This document shows positions 45,581 to 53,391 of a stretch of 64,000 nt of DNA, in pieces. The stretch's first letter is position 1. Each line of letters begins with the position of its first letter. The DNA is from Echinicola rosea (GTDB taxonomy: Bacteria; Bacteroidota; Bacteroidia; Cytophagales; Cyclobacteriaceae). Made by a program: the position numbers and the translations under genes. Below the pieces are notes generated by a model. That model did not search any database. It worked only from the letters and a program-made list of their open reading frames with translations, and had not been told where the DNA came from. The stretch spans positions 3,004,501 through 3,068,500 of the forward strand of contig NZ_CP040106.1 of the NCBI RefSeq assembly GCF_005281475.1, written 5' to 3'.

Positions 45581-46375
45581 TGATAAAATTGGTTTGAATA
45601 TGAGCAAAACAAATGGTACGATTACTAATCGAGATAATTTCACCAGCTAGACCGTAGTAGGGTGAAATAATTTTCTTTTTAATTTAAAAATGGGGGATCA
45701 GAAATTATCACACTAAGATCAGTAGTGAGGAATATATACTTTCTTTATAAAAAAGCCTTATGATGAATGCCAATACTACCATTGACCAAACAATAAACAA
45801 TCGAACAGTGTACCTAAGCCTCAAACTATCTGATTGATAACATGAAGATTTTGTCTATTTAAGTTTACATTATGTGCAATTTGCAATTAATTAGGAAAAC
45901 CAATTTTCAAAACAGGCCATTATAGTTATCTCAAGACCAATTATACATTTACAACATAGTCCCCTCCTAAAACTAAAGAATCCCAAAACAAAAAAACACC
46001 CCACATGAGCTATATTTGTCCGTCATCCCACTCTCTAAAAAGTACTACGATTTCTTAGATTTTAGCCAAAAGTAAACGTATAGTATACTAGGCATCGGAT
46101 AGGTATTGGAGAATCCATAGGAGAAACCCTACCTTTTTAACTTCAAAAACCAACAAATAAAATTGGGATCTTCCCTAGACCTCTACTCTTTTTATATCAC
46201 CTTTAGTCTCAAATCTTATCGTTTGAGGTTAGCTTTCAAATGAATTAATACTATCAAGATAAATCAAAATGAGATTCCTTGGATTATAATAATAAATCTG
46301 ATATCCTGCCACAATTAAAGTAGCCAATTACAGCAACACTAATGATCAGAATCCAATTTTTCATTTTTCAACTCT
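45581..46375. other. AT-rich gene-free stretch with diverged repeats
   Basis: About 800 nt without a supported gene. Sequence at about 45905-46035 is a diverged copy of 48745-48890, and 46029-46077 matches 47763-47811 (49 nt, same length, about 80 percent identical by eye). These repeats bracket the ATP-grasp cassette. No promoter or RNA gene can be called with confidence. Confidence 0.5.
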
Positions 46376-46494
46376 ACCTGCTCACAACGTTTGCGGACAT
46401 ACGAAGTTGCCAGAAGCATTGCATAGGGCTATTTGGGTATAGCGACCGAAGGGAACGATACCGCACAGCGAGTGTTGTGGGCTGCAAACCAGGT
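46376..46494. repeat. Imperfect palindromic element behind the ATP-grasp gene
   Basis: Outer arms ACCTG (46376-46380) / CAGGT (46490-46494), then CACAAC (46383-46388) / GTTGTG (46474-46479), and an inner GGTAT...ATACC hairpin at about 46436-46461. GTTTGC and GCAAAC also pair in an alternative fold. It ends 22 nt before the stop of the ATP-grasp gene and looks like a cassette-end structure, but it does not fit the integron attC core consensus. Confidence 0.5.
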
Positions 46495-46515
46495 ATTTTT
46501 TCTCATCGCCGTCGC

Positions 46516-47547
46516 TCAATTTACTAGCTTTTTTTTCAGTTGGTCTACGACATGATTCACACAGCTCGGAGGGAATGGTGAAACGCAGCTTACATTGATT
46601 TCACAGAGGGTGTATTTTGCCTCCGTATCCTGCCCGTTAACATCATTTATGAAAAGATCCACGTCCCACAATAAAGGCATCATTTGGTCAGAAATCGAAT
46701 GAATTTCTTGCAATTGCGGTACCCACTTAGATTCCATAATTTGCCGCAAGTCCTGGAACAATCCACATTGTTCACTGAAATAGAAACGTCCACTGGTGGG
46801 CCTCACTGGTGATTCTGGGTCATTCGACTGTGGGCAAAGTGCATTGGATTCCTGGTAGCCGAAACCAGAAACCTTGACACCTGTCAGGTAACAACGAACC
46901 ATTCCATTTGTGATCCCTTGCACCCATTGCTGATTGATGAGCATGCCACGATTGTCGAAATATCTGCGGAATTCCCTGAGAAACTCATCAACCTTGAGTA
47001 TTCGTTCTTCAGTAGATTTGGGTGCGTGAACAATTCGTATTCTGGTTGGGTCTGATTCGGCAAGGCGGACCTTGTATACCCCGTTCCCTCCATTTCCCCG
47101 ATACTGTTTCAATATTCGTATGCTTGTTTTGTCCAGTGAGGGAAGAAAAAGTTTCTCGAAATCGGAGAATTTAGAATAAATTTCTATATCTCCGCCCCAA
47201 TCCATATGTCGCGTGGAGTATAAAACCTTCTTGGTTCCGATCTTCAGAATGACGTCTGGATGTGTTGATATGAAAACACCCCTTTCCGAAAGATTCCTCA
47301 GGACAGCATCCAATCGACTTCTGTCATTTCCCTGTTCAATAGGATTCACCCAGACCAATACTGCGGAAAATCGGGAAAGTTCTCCCTCTAAATGTGAAGC
47401 TACAGCATCATTGTAAAGAACTGACTCTACATTAAACCCGGCTTCAGAGAGCGAATTTGCCAACGTCTTGTACTTATCCTCAGTAAGGGCATTTTTCGTT
47501 GAATTCGTATCCCCGTAAATCATCAAACCAACTGAATTGTCATTCAT
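46516..47547 (-). CDS. ATP-grasp-like protein, probably foreign cassette
   Basis: The 343-residue product starts at ATG 47547. Residues ~147-162 read KQYRGNGGNGVYKV, the flexible glycine-rich loop of ATP-grasp enzymes, and the C-terminus has LLWDVDLFIND and LCEINVSCVSPFP, matching the D...ExN metal-ATP site. The N-terminal domain (GLMIYGDTNSTKNAL, AVLVWVNPIEQG) is a pre-ATP-grasp fold. It likely ligates a carboxylate to an amine or thiol, but substrates are unknown. AAGGAG lies 6 nt before the ATG, a strong Shine-Dalgarno rarely used in Bacteroidota. Together with the palindrome behind it and the repeats on both sides, this points to transfer from another phylum. A TTG start at 47619 is possible but unlikely. 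Confidence 0.72.
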   Translation of the reverse strand: MNDNSVGLMIYGDTNSTKNALTEDKYKTLANSLSEAGFNVESVLYNDAVASHLEGELSRFSAVLVWVNPIEQGNDRSRLDAVLRNLSERGVFISTHPDVILKIGTKKVLYSTRHMDWGGDIEIYSKFSDFEKLFLPSLDKTSIRILKQYRGNGGNGVYKVRLAESDPTRIRIVHAPKSTEERILKVDEFLREFRRYFDNRGMLINQQWVQGITNGMVRCYLTGVKVSGFGYQESNALCPQSNDPESPVRPTSGRFYFSEQCGLFQDLRQIMESKWVPQLQEIHSISDQMMPLLWDVDLFINDVNGQDTEAKYTLCEINVSCVSPFPPSCVNHVVDQLKKKLVN

Positions 47548-47553
47548 CTGAAT

Positions 47554-47559
47554 CTCCTT
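47554..47559 (-). promoter_or_regulatory. Shine-Dalgarno sequence AAGGAG
   Basis: AAGGAG, 6 nt before the ATG of the ATP-grasp gene. It decides the start at 47547 and is atypical for Bacteroidota genes. Confidence 0.7.
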
Positions 47560-48291
47560 TTCTTGAAAGTGGTTAATTCCTTGGCAGCGATTACCCTTTG
47601 CCCCGTTTGTTGCGCACAACTAGTATATAAGTAATCCAAAAGAATATTATGCCGACTTTATTTTTTAATTGGTATACCTTTGGTTAATTCTACTTTAAGT
47701 TACCTATTTCCTTCTTTAATTGATATATAGTACAATACTTTAAAATGAATACCCTACCAAAACACTCTACAAACAGTACCACCTTTTCTTAGAATTTAGC
47801 CAAAAGTAAACACCTCCACTTTCCCGTACTCGTTGGCTCTTCCTTAATTATTCCCTTGTACTATGGGCCTATCTTGGGGATACGGTAGCCCTGTAAATTA
47901 ACTCTTGGAAATATTATATATGTTAACAATCTCGAGACAACTATAAAATCCGGAAATGGGAATTTCAAAATCCTAGGATATGGTGTAATGGCATACTCAT
48001 AGTCGAGTGAAATATTTCTTCAAATGGAGTCTAATGCATGGAGACTTTAGTGACTATACAAAATCAAGTGATGTTACAAATTCTTCAAAAATTCCTGTTC
48101 AGAAATGATTTAGAGATCAGCCCCACTCTTGATCATTTTAATGGCCTTTTTCTGTTTTGAACTCATGCCGTCTTAACCTACTACCCTACAGTCCCCAACA
48201 ACCAAAAAGTCTGTACTTTTATTTACCCAGCCAGCATTTATTCCGCCAACATCTGTGATCAGCTGTTAGGCATCCTTTCTTTGTATTGACA
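47560..48291. other. AT-rich gene-free stretch
   Basis: About 730 nt without a supported gene. It includes the 49-nt diverged repeat at 47763-47811 (partner 46029-46077). Nothing else can be identified. Confidence 0.5.
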
Positions 48292-48546
48292 TTAATTTAC
48301 CTGTAAACACCACAGACTTTCCATAAAAACACTCTCCGCATTATACTTCGAGGTATCACCAACAATCTTTTCCACGGGCTTTCTTTGGTACTCACTTTTT
48401 GTGAGAGAAGGACTATAACCACCGGCATAAAGTCGACCCAATGCAGTTTTTAATTTCCCTGAAAAATCTTCTATAGATTTTACTCCAACTTTATCTATCG
48501 CCAATAAAGTCAATTTAGCTGCAGCTTCATTATCAGCAGCAGCCAC
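48292..48546 (-). CDS. Small hypothetical protein, possibly a gene remnant
   Basis: An 84-residue frame with a GTG start at 48546. It reads as a plausible soluble helical protein (AAADNEAAAKLTLLAIDKVGVKSIEDF, KLKTALGRLYAGGY) but matches no family I know. It is short, surrounded by gene-free AT-rich sequence and lacks a clear start region, so it may be the surviving part of a longer gene. Confidence 0.35.
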   Translation of the reverse strand: MAAADNEAAAKLTLLAIDKVGVKSIEDFSGKLKTALGRLYAGGYSPSLTKSEYQRKPVEKIVGDTSKYNAESVFMESLWCLQVN

Positions 48547-48958
48547 TGTAAGCAGTTTTTATACTATTTCAAACATACTTTTCCTATCTCTTTCCGTATT
48601 TAGTAAAAATTTCTCCATATGCCAAGGTGCAGATTTTACTTTTTCTGAAAACATACAGCAATTAATCATTTCACATATGCAGGATTGCTTACAATGAGTA
48701 TATATATGCATTGCCCATATATATACTAAATACTATTTTTCATAAATGGCCACCTTAGTTAATTCAAGCCCCTTTATTCATTTACAAACGCTTACTAACT
48801 ATTTATAAGCATTTACAATTGAATTCATCACCTAAACTAAGGAATACTCAAAACATAAAAAATGCCCTATATGGGGTAATTATCCACCAAATTCATTAAA
48901 GCCCCTCCCATTGGTAGAGTTTAGATATTAAATAGGGTCAAAAACAATTTTCAATTAG
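48547..48958. other. AT-rich gene-free stretch with a diverged repeat
   Basis: 412 nt with no gene. 48745-48890 is the diverged partner of 45905-46035 (shared blocks around GGCCA, TCAAG, CATTTACAA, AAACTAA and CAAAACA in the same order). Confidence 0.5.
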
Positions 48959-49303
48959 TTACTTTTTACTCAACCTTAGAATTTCCTTCTTGAGCTCGTC
49001 ATTTTCTATCATTAACTTCTCGACGATTTCTTTAAATCCGTAATTATTATTATAAGTGGTAATTGGCCCACTATGAGAATTCGGACCATGGTTATAATTT
49101 GTTACTGATAAGCCTTTTAAGAAAAATAGAGCAGGATCAACATTATAAAATTTTCCCAGCTTGGTGGCTTGTTCTGTGGTTAATAGTAGCTCACCTTTTT
49201 CCATTTTTAAATAATCATCCAATGAGATGTCCAATTCTGCTGCAATATGTTCTGGTGCATAATTATGACTGACCCTAAAGGATCCTAATACGGTAATCTC
49301 CAT
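48959..49303 (-). CDS. XRE-family regulator B with Asn-rich linker
   Basis: The 114-residue product has an N-terminal XRE-type HTH (NYAPEHIAAELDISLDDYLKMEKGELLLTTEQATKLGKFYNV). A linker NYNxGPNSHxGxxxTYNN lies at about residues 68-86 and a C-terminal coiled-coil-like helix (EIVEKLMIENDELKKEILRL) follows. It lies 4 nt downstream of a paralogue with the same three-part design, so the two are co-expressed and may form heterodimers. The HTH is somewhat degenerate compared with its neighbour. It probably controls transcription of the element or of the adjacent divergent genes. Confidence 0.75.
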   Translation of the reverse strand: MEITVLGSFRVSHNYAPEHIAAELDISLDDYLKMEKGELLLTTEQATKLGKFYNVDPALFFLKGLSVTNYNHGPNSHSGPITTYNNNYGFKEIVEKLMIENDELKKEILRLSKK

Positions 49304-49307
49304 ACTT

Positions 49308-49700
49308 CTATTTTGAAATTTTTTCTAATAATGAGGTTAATGTTTTTATTTGATCTTCTAATTGCAAAATGCGCTCATTTTTATCCCTCAGTAGCTTTTC
49401 ATACAATTCCCTCATAAATTCCAACTTTCCGGAATCATTATTATACGTCTCAAAAACTCCACCATGGCTATTTGGTCCAGTGTTATAATTAATAACTGGC
49501 AGTTCTTCAGATAAAAAATATTCTGGTTCTACTTGGTAAAACTCAGCCAATTGCTTTATCCGATCAATCGTCAATTTGGTTTTTCCTGATTCAAGATTAG
49601 AATAGGTCCGCTGATGAATATCCAGCTTATTAGCTACATATTCTTGACTGAAGTCCTTGGACTCCCTTAGTATTCGCATGATTTTTTGAACGTTTTGCAT
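49308..49700 (-). CDS. XRE-family regulator A with Asn-rich linker
   Basis: The 130-residue product has a well-formed XRE HTH at residues ~5-60 (KIMRILRESKDFSQEYVANKLDIHQRTYSNLESGKTKLTIDRIKQLAEFY), the linker INYNTGPNSHGG...TYNN at about 70-90 and a C-terminal coiled coil (LYEKLLRDKNERILQLEDQIKTLTSLLEKI). It is the first gene of a tandem pair and is divergent from a third XRE gene, with 191 nt between the starts. It probably acts as a repressor at that shared region. The unusual linker is discussed as a finding. Confidence 0.8.
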   Translation of the reverse strand: MQNVQKIMRILRESKDFSQEYVANKLDIHQRTYSNLESGKTKLTIDRIKQLAEFYQVEPEYFLSEELPVINYNTGPNSHGGVFETYNNDSGKLEFMRELYEKLLRDKNERILQLEDQIKTLTSLLEKISK

Positions 49701-49891
49701 AGCGAGATCGATAAAAATTTCTAAACCTGAAAAGAAATGTTCTAAGCTAGAACATTTTCCTTATTACAACCTAAGCTCATTCTTCTGATCTTTATAAATA
49801 AGGAAATCTTTAAGCTAAAGATAACAAAGAATTTCAAGTATTGGAATTTATCAGGCAACAAGGCCCCAAGCATTACACAAATTTAGGCGTT

Positions 49892-50299
49892 ATGAATGAT
49901 GTTACTCCTTTCCAGGATCAGCTTCTAGACAATCACTCGATTGGTCAAAACTTAATGGCCTTTAGAAAACTTAGGAATCTTAAGGCCTTAGAGGTAGGCG
50001 AGTATCTGAGCATGTCAGAAGCCAACTATACCAAGTATGAGCGTGGGGAGAATAAAATCACTATAGATATCATCAACCAATTTTCAGAATTTACAAAGGT
50101 AAATCCTATACATGTCCTTACCATCAAGCCTGGTCAAATAATTGAATTTTTTTATGCCCTTGAAAAGAGAAAATATATGATGGACAAGAATCAACTGGAA
50201 TCCTTGATCCATATTTTAAAGGAACTTAAAGAGAGTAACGATTCATTGAAAGCCGTATTAAAAGATGCCTTAGTTTCACCTTTAATAAACCAATCATGA
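49892..50299 (+). CDS. XRE-family regulator C
   Basis: The 135-residue product starts at ATG 49892; TTG at 49841 is less likely. The HTH spans about residues 15-75 (SIGQNLMAFRKLRNLKALEVGEYLSMSEANYTKYERGENKITIDIINQFSEF). A C-terminal helix (MDKNQLESLIHILKELKESNDSLKAVLKDAL) could mediate dimerisation. It lacks the NYNxGPNSH linker of the two divergent paralogues. Its stop overlaps the next gene start as ATGA, so regulator and partner are made together, as in many repressor/effector pairs. Confidence 0.8.
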   Translation: MNDVTPFQDQLLDNHSIGQNLMAFRKLRNLKALEVGEYLSMSEANYTKYERGENKITIDIINQFSEFTKVNPIHVLTIKPGQIIEFFYALEKRKYMMDKNQLESLIHILKELKESNDSLKAVLKDALVSPLINQS

Positions 50300-50610
50300 T
50301 TAATATTCAAGAAGACGAACTTATCAAAACCTTAATACTCCAAGACCTTAAGCATTGCCAATTACTTTATGGATTGGATAGACTTAATCTGGATGCAGGT
50401 TATTGCCATTTTCTTAGTATACTTGATCTCATATCCAAGGTGATGGAAATATCAGATGATGATGTAAATGATTTTAATGAAACCTATATGCTGTTCATGG
50501 ATAAATGCATGGACTATCCCCTATCCACTATGGGTGAAGAACTAAAGCCTTTAGCTGAAGAGTGCTATATGGCCTTGACTGCAATTCAAAAAGAGGTGTC
50601 TACTGCATAA
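50296..50610 (+). CDS. Small protein coupled to XRE regulator C
   Basis: A 104-residue acidic, helical protein (start ATG 50296) translated in a 4-nt ATGA overlap with the XRE gene. It has a conserved-looking central block (CQLLYGLDRLNLDAGYCHFLSILDLISKVMEI) and no signal peptide or membrane helix. I do not recognise a family. The operon structure allows a partner or effector role, for example antirepressor or antitoxin partner, but there is no direct evidence. Confidence 0.6.
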   Translation: MINIQEDELIKTLILQDLKHCQLLYGLDRLNLDAGYCHFLSILDLISKVMEISDDDVNDFNETYMLFMDKCMDYPLSTMGEELKPLAEECYMALTAIQKEVSTA

Positions 50611-51374
50611 CTAAAGCCCTGATGTTCTAGGATAATTATTTTTTAAGAGGTATAATTCCCTGTACTATTTTATTGACCCTACTATTTCTTTTCACCTCTT
50701 GGATGCCACCTTATGAAGCGAAGGGTATTGGTCAAGGGTGCTGACGTAAGGAGGCATTTACCTGCCCTTGAGGAATATCCTAAGCAAAATACCTTTGCAT
50801 GCTTGAGGGAAAAGATCGAAATATATTCGCTTTTAAATAATAGAGAAAAATCCGCCGTTGAAGGATTTTGTTCCCATGCTAACAAAGGGACCTGCAAGAT
50901 GGGAATGGCGTCAGACATTCCTACATCTTGCTGGTGTCCAGAACGACACCGTGTAATACCATAAGGTTAAAAGTTTTCTTTGTTGACCAAGGTTCAAATC
51001 CCGGTAAAAATGAGAATGGTTTTCAATTTTACTCTCTCCAATAACGCGTGAGAATTTGAGTATTTGAGAACTTGATTATCTCAGATTTTTACCCATCAAA
51101 AGCCTGCGAGTCCCGAGCACCTTTCTATACGACTTCGGAGCCTGAAAAGATGGTTTTGTATACAAAACTACATCTTGCTATTACCACTTGGGTAATCAAT
51201 TTATCATCATCTATTAGACTAGCATTACATAAATACCATTACACCAAGCAGTCATTATAATAGATATTCATAGCATTAAGAAAAATTTTTCTACTCTTCT
51301 AAATTTTTAAACTATGAAATACACTTGGCAATTAAGAAATCACAAGTAAAAATAATTTCCTATTTTTGTTTCAA
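50611..51374. other. Leader region of the metal-efflux operon, no clear gene
   Basis: About 760 nt. Two overlapping open frames (50682-50918 minus and 50713-50964 plus) have no recognisable domain and are probably chance. The region should contain the promoter of the efflux operon. I see no metal-sensor gene next to it; control may come from the XRE genes or from outside the element. Confidence 0.45.
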
Positions 51375-51809
51375 GTGAATCTCTTGAATCAAATAAAGGC
51401 CTGCTTCATGCTCCTTATCATAGTTTTTGTGATGGGGCACAATGCCTTTCCCCATGTCCACCACCAACATGGACATCGGGAAAGTAAAGTAGCCGTTTCT
51501 GAGCATCATCACCATACTCCACAAAAGGATGACCAGGAAAAAAAAGATTCACCATCCAGCTTTTTGGATTTTCTTTTCAAGAACCATTCCCATTCTCAAC
51601 ATACCCATCAGCACCCGCCAGTAACCGTTGAGTACCAAAATCTTAAAAAGCAGCTGGATTACCAGTATTATGCTGACTTTTTTCAGTGGGTACCAGAACT
51701 GATAGTTTATGAAAATGGCCTGCATAGACATGTCCTATTGGACAATCGCCTATCAGAAAACCCATACCTACAGTCACACCCACTTAGAGGGCCTCCTTCC
51801 CTTGGATAA
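51375..51809 (+). CDS. His-rich exported protein of the metal-efflux operon
   Basis: The product is 144 residues with a GTG start at 51375 (TTG 51366 and ATG 51408 are alternatives). A signal-like hydrophobic segment (ACFMLLIIVFVMG) is followed by a strongly His-rich region (HVHHQHGH, EHHHH, NHSHSQHTHQH). The C-terminal ~60 residues are not His-rich. Such proteins stand at the head of Bacteroidota Czc/Cus operons and probably bind Zn, Cu, Co or Cd in the periplasm, as chaperone or buffer. It is followed by the TolC-like gene after 79 nt. Confidence 0.72.
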   Translation: MNLLNQIKACFMLLIIVFVMGHNAFPHVHHQHGHRESKVAVSEHHHHTPQKDDQEKKDSPSSFLDFLFKNHSHSQHTHQHPPVTVEYQNLKKQLDYQYYADFFQWVPELIVYENGLHRHVLLDNRLSENPYLQSHPLRGPPSLG

Positions 51810-51888
51810 TTAAATCGGCAATAAACACTTTGCCGCAGCATATTTATATGCTCATTATTTATTGAATTATCCCACAATACCATTTCAC

Positions 51889-53073
51889 ATGCTAAAAACA
51901 ATAGTGTTCGTCTTGTGCGGATGCTTCTTGTCATTGGGTGTATATGCCCAATCGACTTCAATAGAAAGCATCCTTAAACAGATAGAACAAAACAACCAAG
52001 AATTAATTGCTCTTGGGCAATACGTGGAAAGCAAACGACTGGACCTGAAATCTGGAAACAACTTACCTGACCCTCAATTTGGGGCTTATTACCTTCCCTT
52101 TGGTGAACATAACTCGGGTGACTATAAAGAATTTCAAATTACCCAATCTTTTGAGTTTCCTACGGTATATGGTTCAAGGAGCAACCTTATCGATCTACAG
52201 TCGAGAAAACTTGAACTGGAATATGAAATCAAAAAGCAAGATGTTTTGGCTTTGGCCAAGAACTATTGCTTAAACCTCATTTATCTGGATAAGCGGTTAA
52301 ATGCCGAAACAGTCAGGGTAGAACAGGCACAAAAAGTGTTCAATCAAGTTCAGTCCCTCTTTGAAAAAGAGCAGGTAGGGATTCTGGAAATGAACAAAGC
52401 CAAGGTCTCCTGGATGAAGGAACAGTTCAAAATACAACAGATTGAAAGCGAAAAGAAAAACATCAGACTTCTTCTCTCCAATTTAAATGGAGGTACGGAG
52501 ATCAGCTTTTTATCCAATGAATATGAACTGTCCCTTGACCTACAGGACAGGGACAGTATTTGGCAGGAAAAGCAGTTGCTAGATCCCATTATTCTTGATT
52601 TGAAGCAACAGGAAAGTATAGCCGAACAGAACCTGAGATTGGCGAAGAACAAAGCCTTACCAAATTTAACAGCGGGATATAACCGTCAGGGTGTTTCCAA
52701 CTCCCATTATTCAGGGGGGGTTATAGGAGTATCCATTCCTTTATGGAACAACCATAATAAGGTAAAGGCCGCAAAATCTACAGTTAACTTCAAAAAGGCT
52801 TTTTCCTCTTCCAGGCTTTCCAATGCATATGCTGCCTATGAGAAGCAATTCAATGATTACCAAATCATGCTTTCCAAGTTCAGAGAGTACCAAAATACGC
52901 TTTCGGATTTGGATACGGAAGAATTGCTGTTCCAGGCTTATGAACTCGGAGAGCTCTCATTCCTGGAATATTACATGGAACTACAGTTTTACAGAGAGGC
53001 CTATGATGCCATGCTGGAAATAGAATACCAATTATATATATCGCATACCCAATTATTAAAACATCAATTGTAA
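51889..53073 (+). CDS. TolC-family outer-membrane efflux protein (CzcC/CusC-like)
   Basis: The 394-residue product starts at ATG 51889 with a signal peptide (ending GVYAQ). It has the long coiled-coil helices and duplicated layout of outer-membrane factors (IEQNNQELIALGQYVESKRLDLK, NNLPDPQFGAYYLPFGE, then the second repeat LRLAKNKALPNLTAGYNRQG). It would form the outer-membrane duct of a tripartite RND pump. It lies upstream of the adaptor and pump genes on the same strand, completing the set. The short length is typical of Bacteroidota CzcC-like proteins. Confidence 0.88.
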   Translation: MLKTIVFVLCGCFLSLGVYAQSTSIESILKQIEQNNQELIALGQYVESKRLDLKSGNNLPDPQFGAYYLPFGEHNSGDYKEFQITQSFEFPTVYGSRSNLIDLQSRKLELEYEIKKQDVLALAKNYCLNLIYLDKRLNAETVRVEQAQKVFNQVQSLFEKEQVGILEMNKAKVSWMKEQFKIQQIESEKKNIRLLLSNLNGGTEISFLSNEYELSLDLQDRDSIWQEKQLLDPIILDLKQQESIAEQNLRLAKNKALPNLTAGYNRQGVSNSHYSGGVIGVSIPLWNNHNKVKAAKSTVNFKKAFSSSRLSNAYAAYEKQFNDYQIMLSKFREYQNTLSDLDTEELLFQAYELGELSFLEYYMELQFYREAYDAMLEIEYQLYISHTQLLKHQL

Positions 53074-53092
53074 CTATTAAAGACTTAGAATT

Positions 53093-53371
53093 ATGAAAAT
53101 TTCAAATATCCTACTAGCGATAAGCTTCATGGCTGTAATAGCCTGCGGAGGCAAGAAGAACGAAGACAATCACGGGCATTCCCACGGCACTGAGACGGGA
53201 GCACATTCCCATGAAGAATCTGCGGATGAGCATGGACACAGTCATACTGACGGTGATCATGACCATGATAGCCACCATGAGCAGGAAGAATTCACCATCA
53301 AGGAAGATTCCGCTGAAGAAACTGGTTCTACACATACTCATGATGATGGAAGTACCCATCACGATCATTAA
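53093..53371 (+). CDS. Small His/Asp/Glu-rich lipoprotein
   Basis: A 92-residue lipoprotein (lipobox VIACGG, Cys18) whose mature part is almost entirely His, Asp, Glu and Ser (HGHSHGTE, HEESADEHGHSHTDGDHDHDSHHE, HTHDDG). About one residue in four is His. It is probably a periplasmic metal sponge delivering ions to the adaptor, whose N-terminus has a similar HGHSHEEEGAHSHDGDG stretch. It lies 19 nt after the TolC-like gene and 20 nt before the adaptor gene. Confidence 0.75.
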   Translation: MKISNILLAISFMAVIACGGKKNEDNHGHSHGTETGAHSHEESADEHGHSHTDGDHDHDSHHEQEEFTIKEDSAEETGSTHTHDDGSTHHDH

Positions 53372-53391
53372 ACTATAAAAGAACAATCAAA

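Noticed and set aside
46376..46494. Palindrome considered as an integron attC site
   Set aside because: The core sites do not match RYYYAAC/GTTRRRY and no integron integrase is present; kept only as a palindromic cassette-end candidate.
46342..46527. 61-codon plus-strand frame across the palindrome
   Set aside because: It overlaps the palindromic element and the end of the opposing ATP-grasp gene and has no recognisable features.
50682..50964. Two opposing frames (78 and 83 codons) ahead of the metal operon
   Set aside because: Neither has a domain or a supported start; they overlap each other. A short real peptide cannot be excluded, but there is no positive evidence.
50985..51010. GGTTCAAATCCCGG, a tRNA T-arm-like sequence
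   Set aside because: No matching acceptor, anticodon or D-arm can be built around it, so it is not called a tRNA gene.
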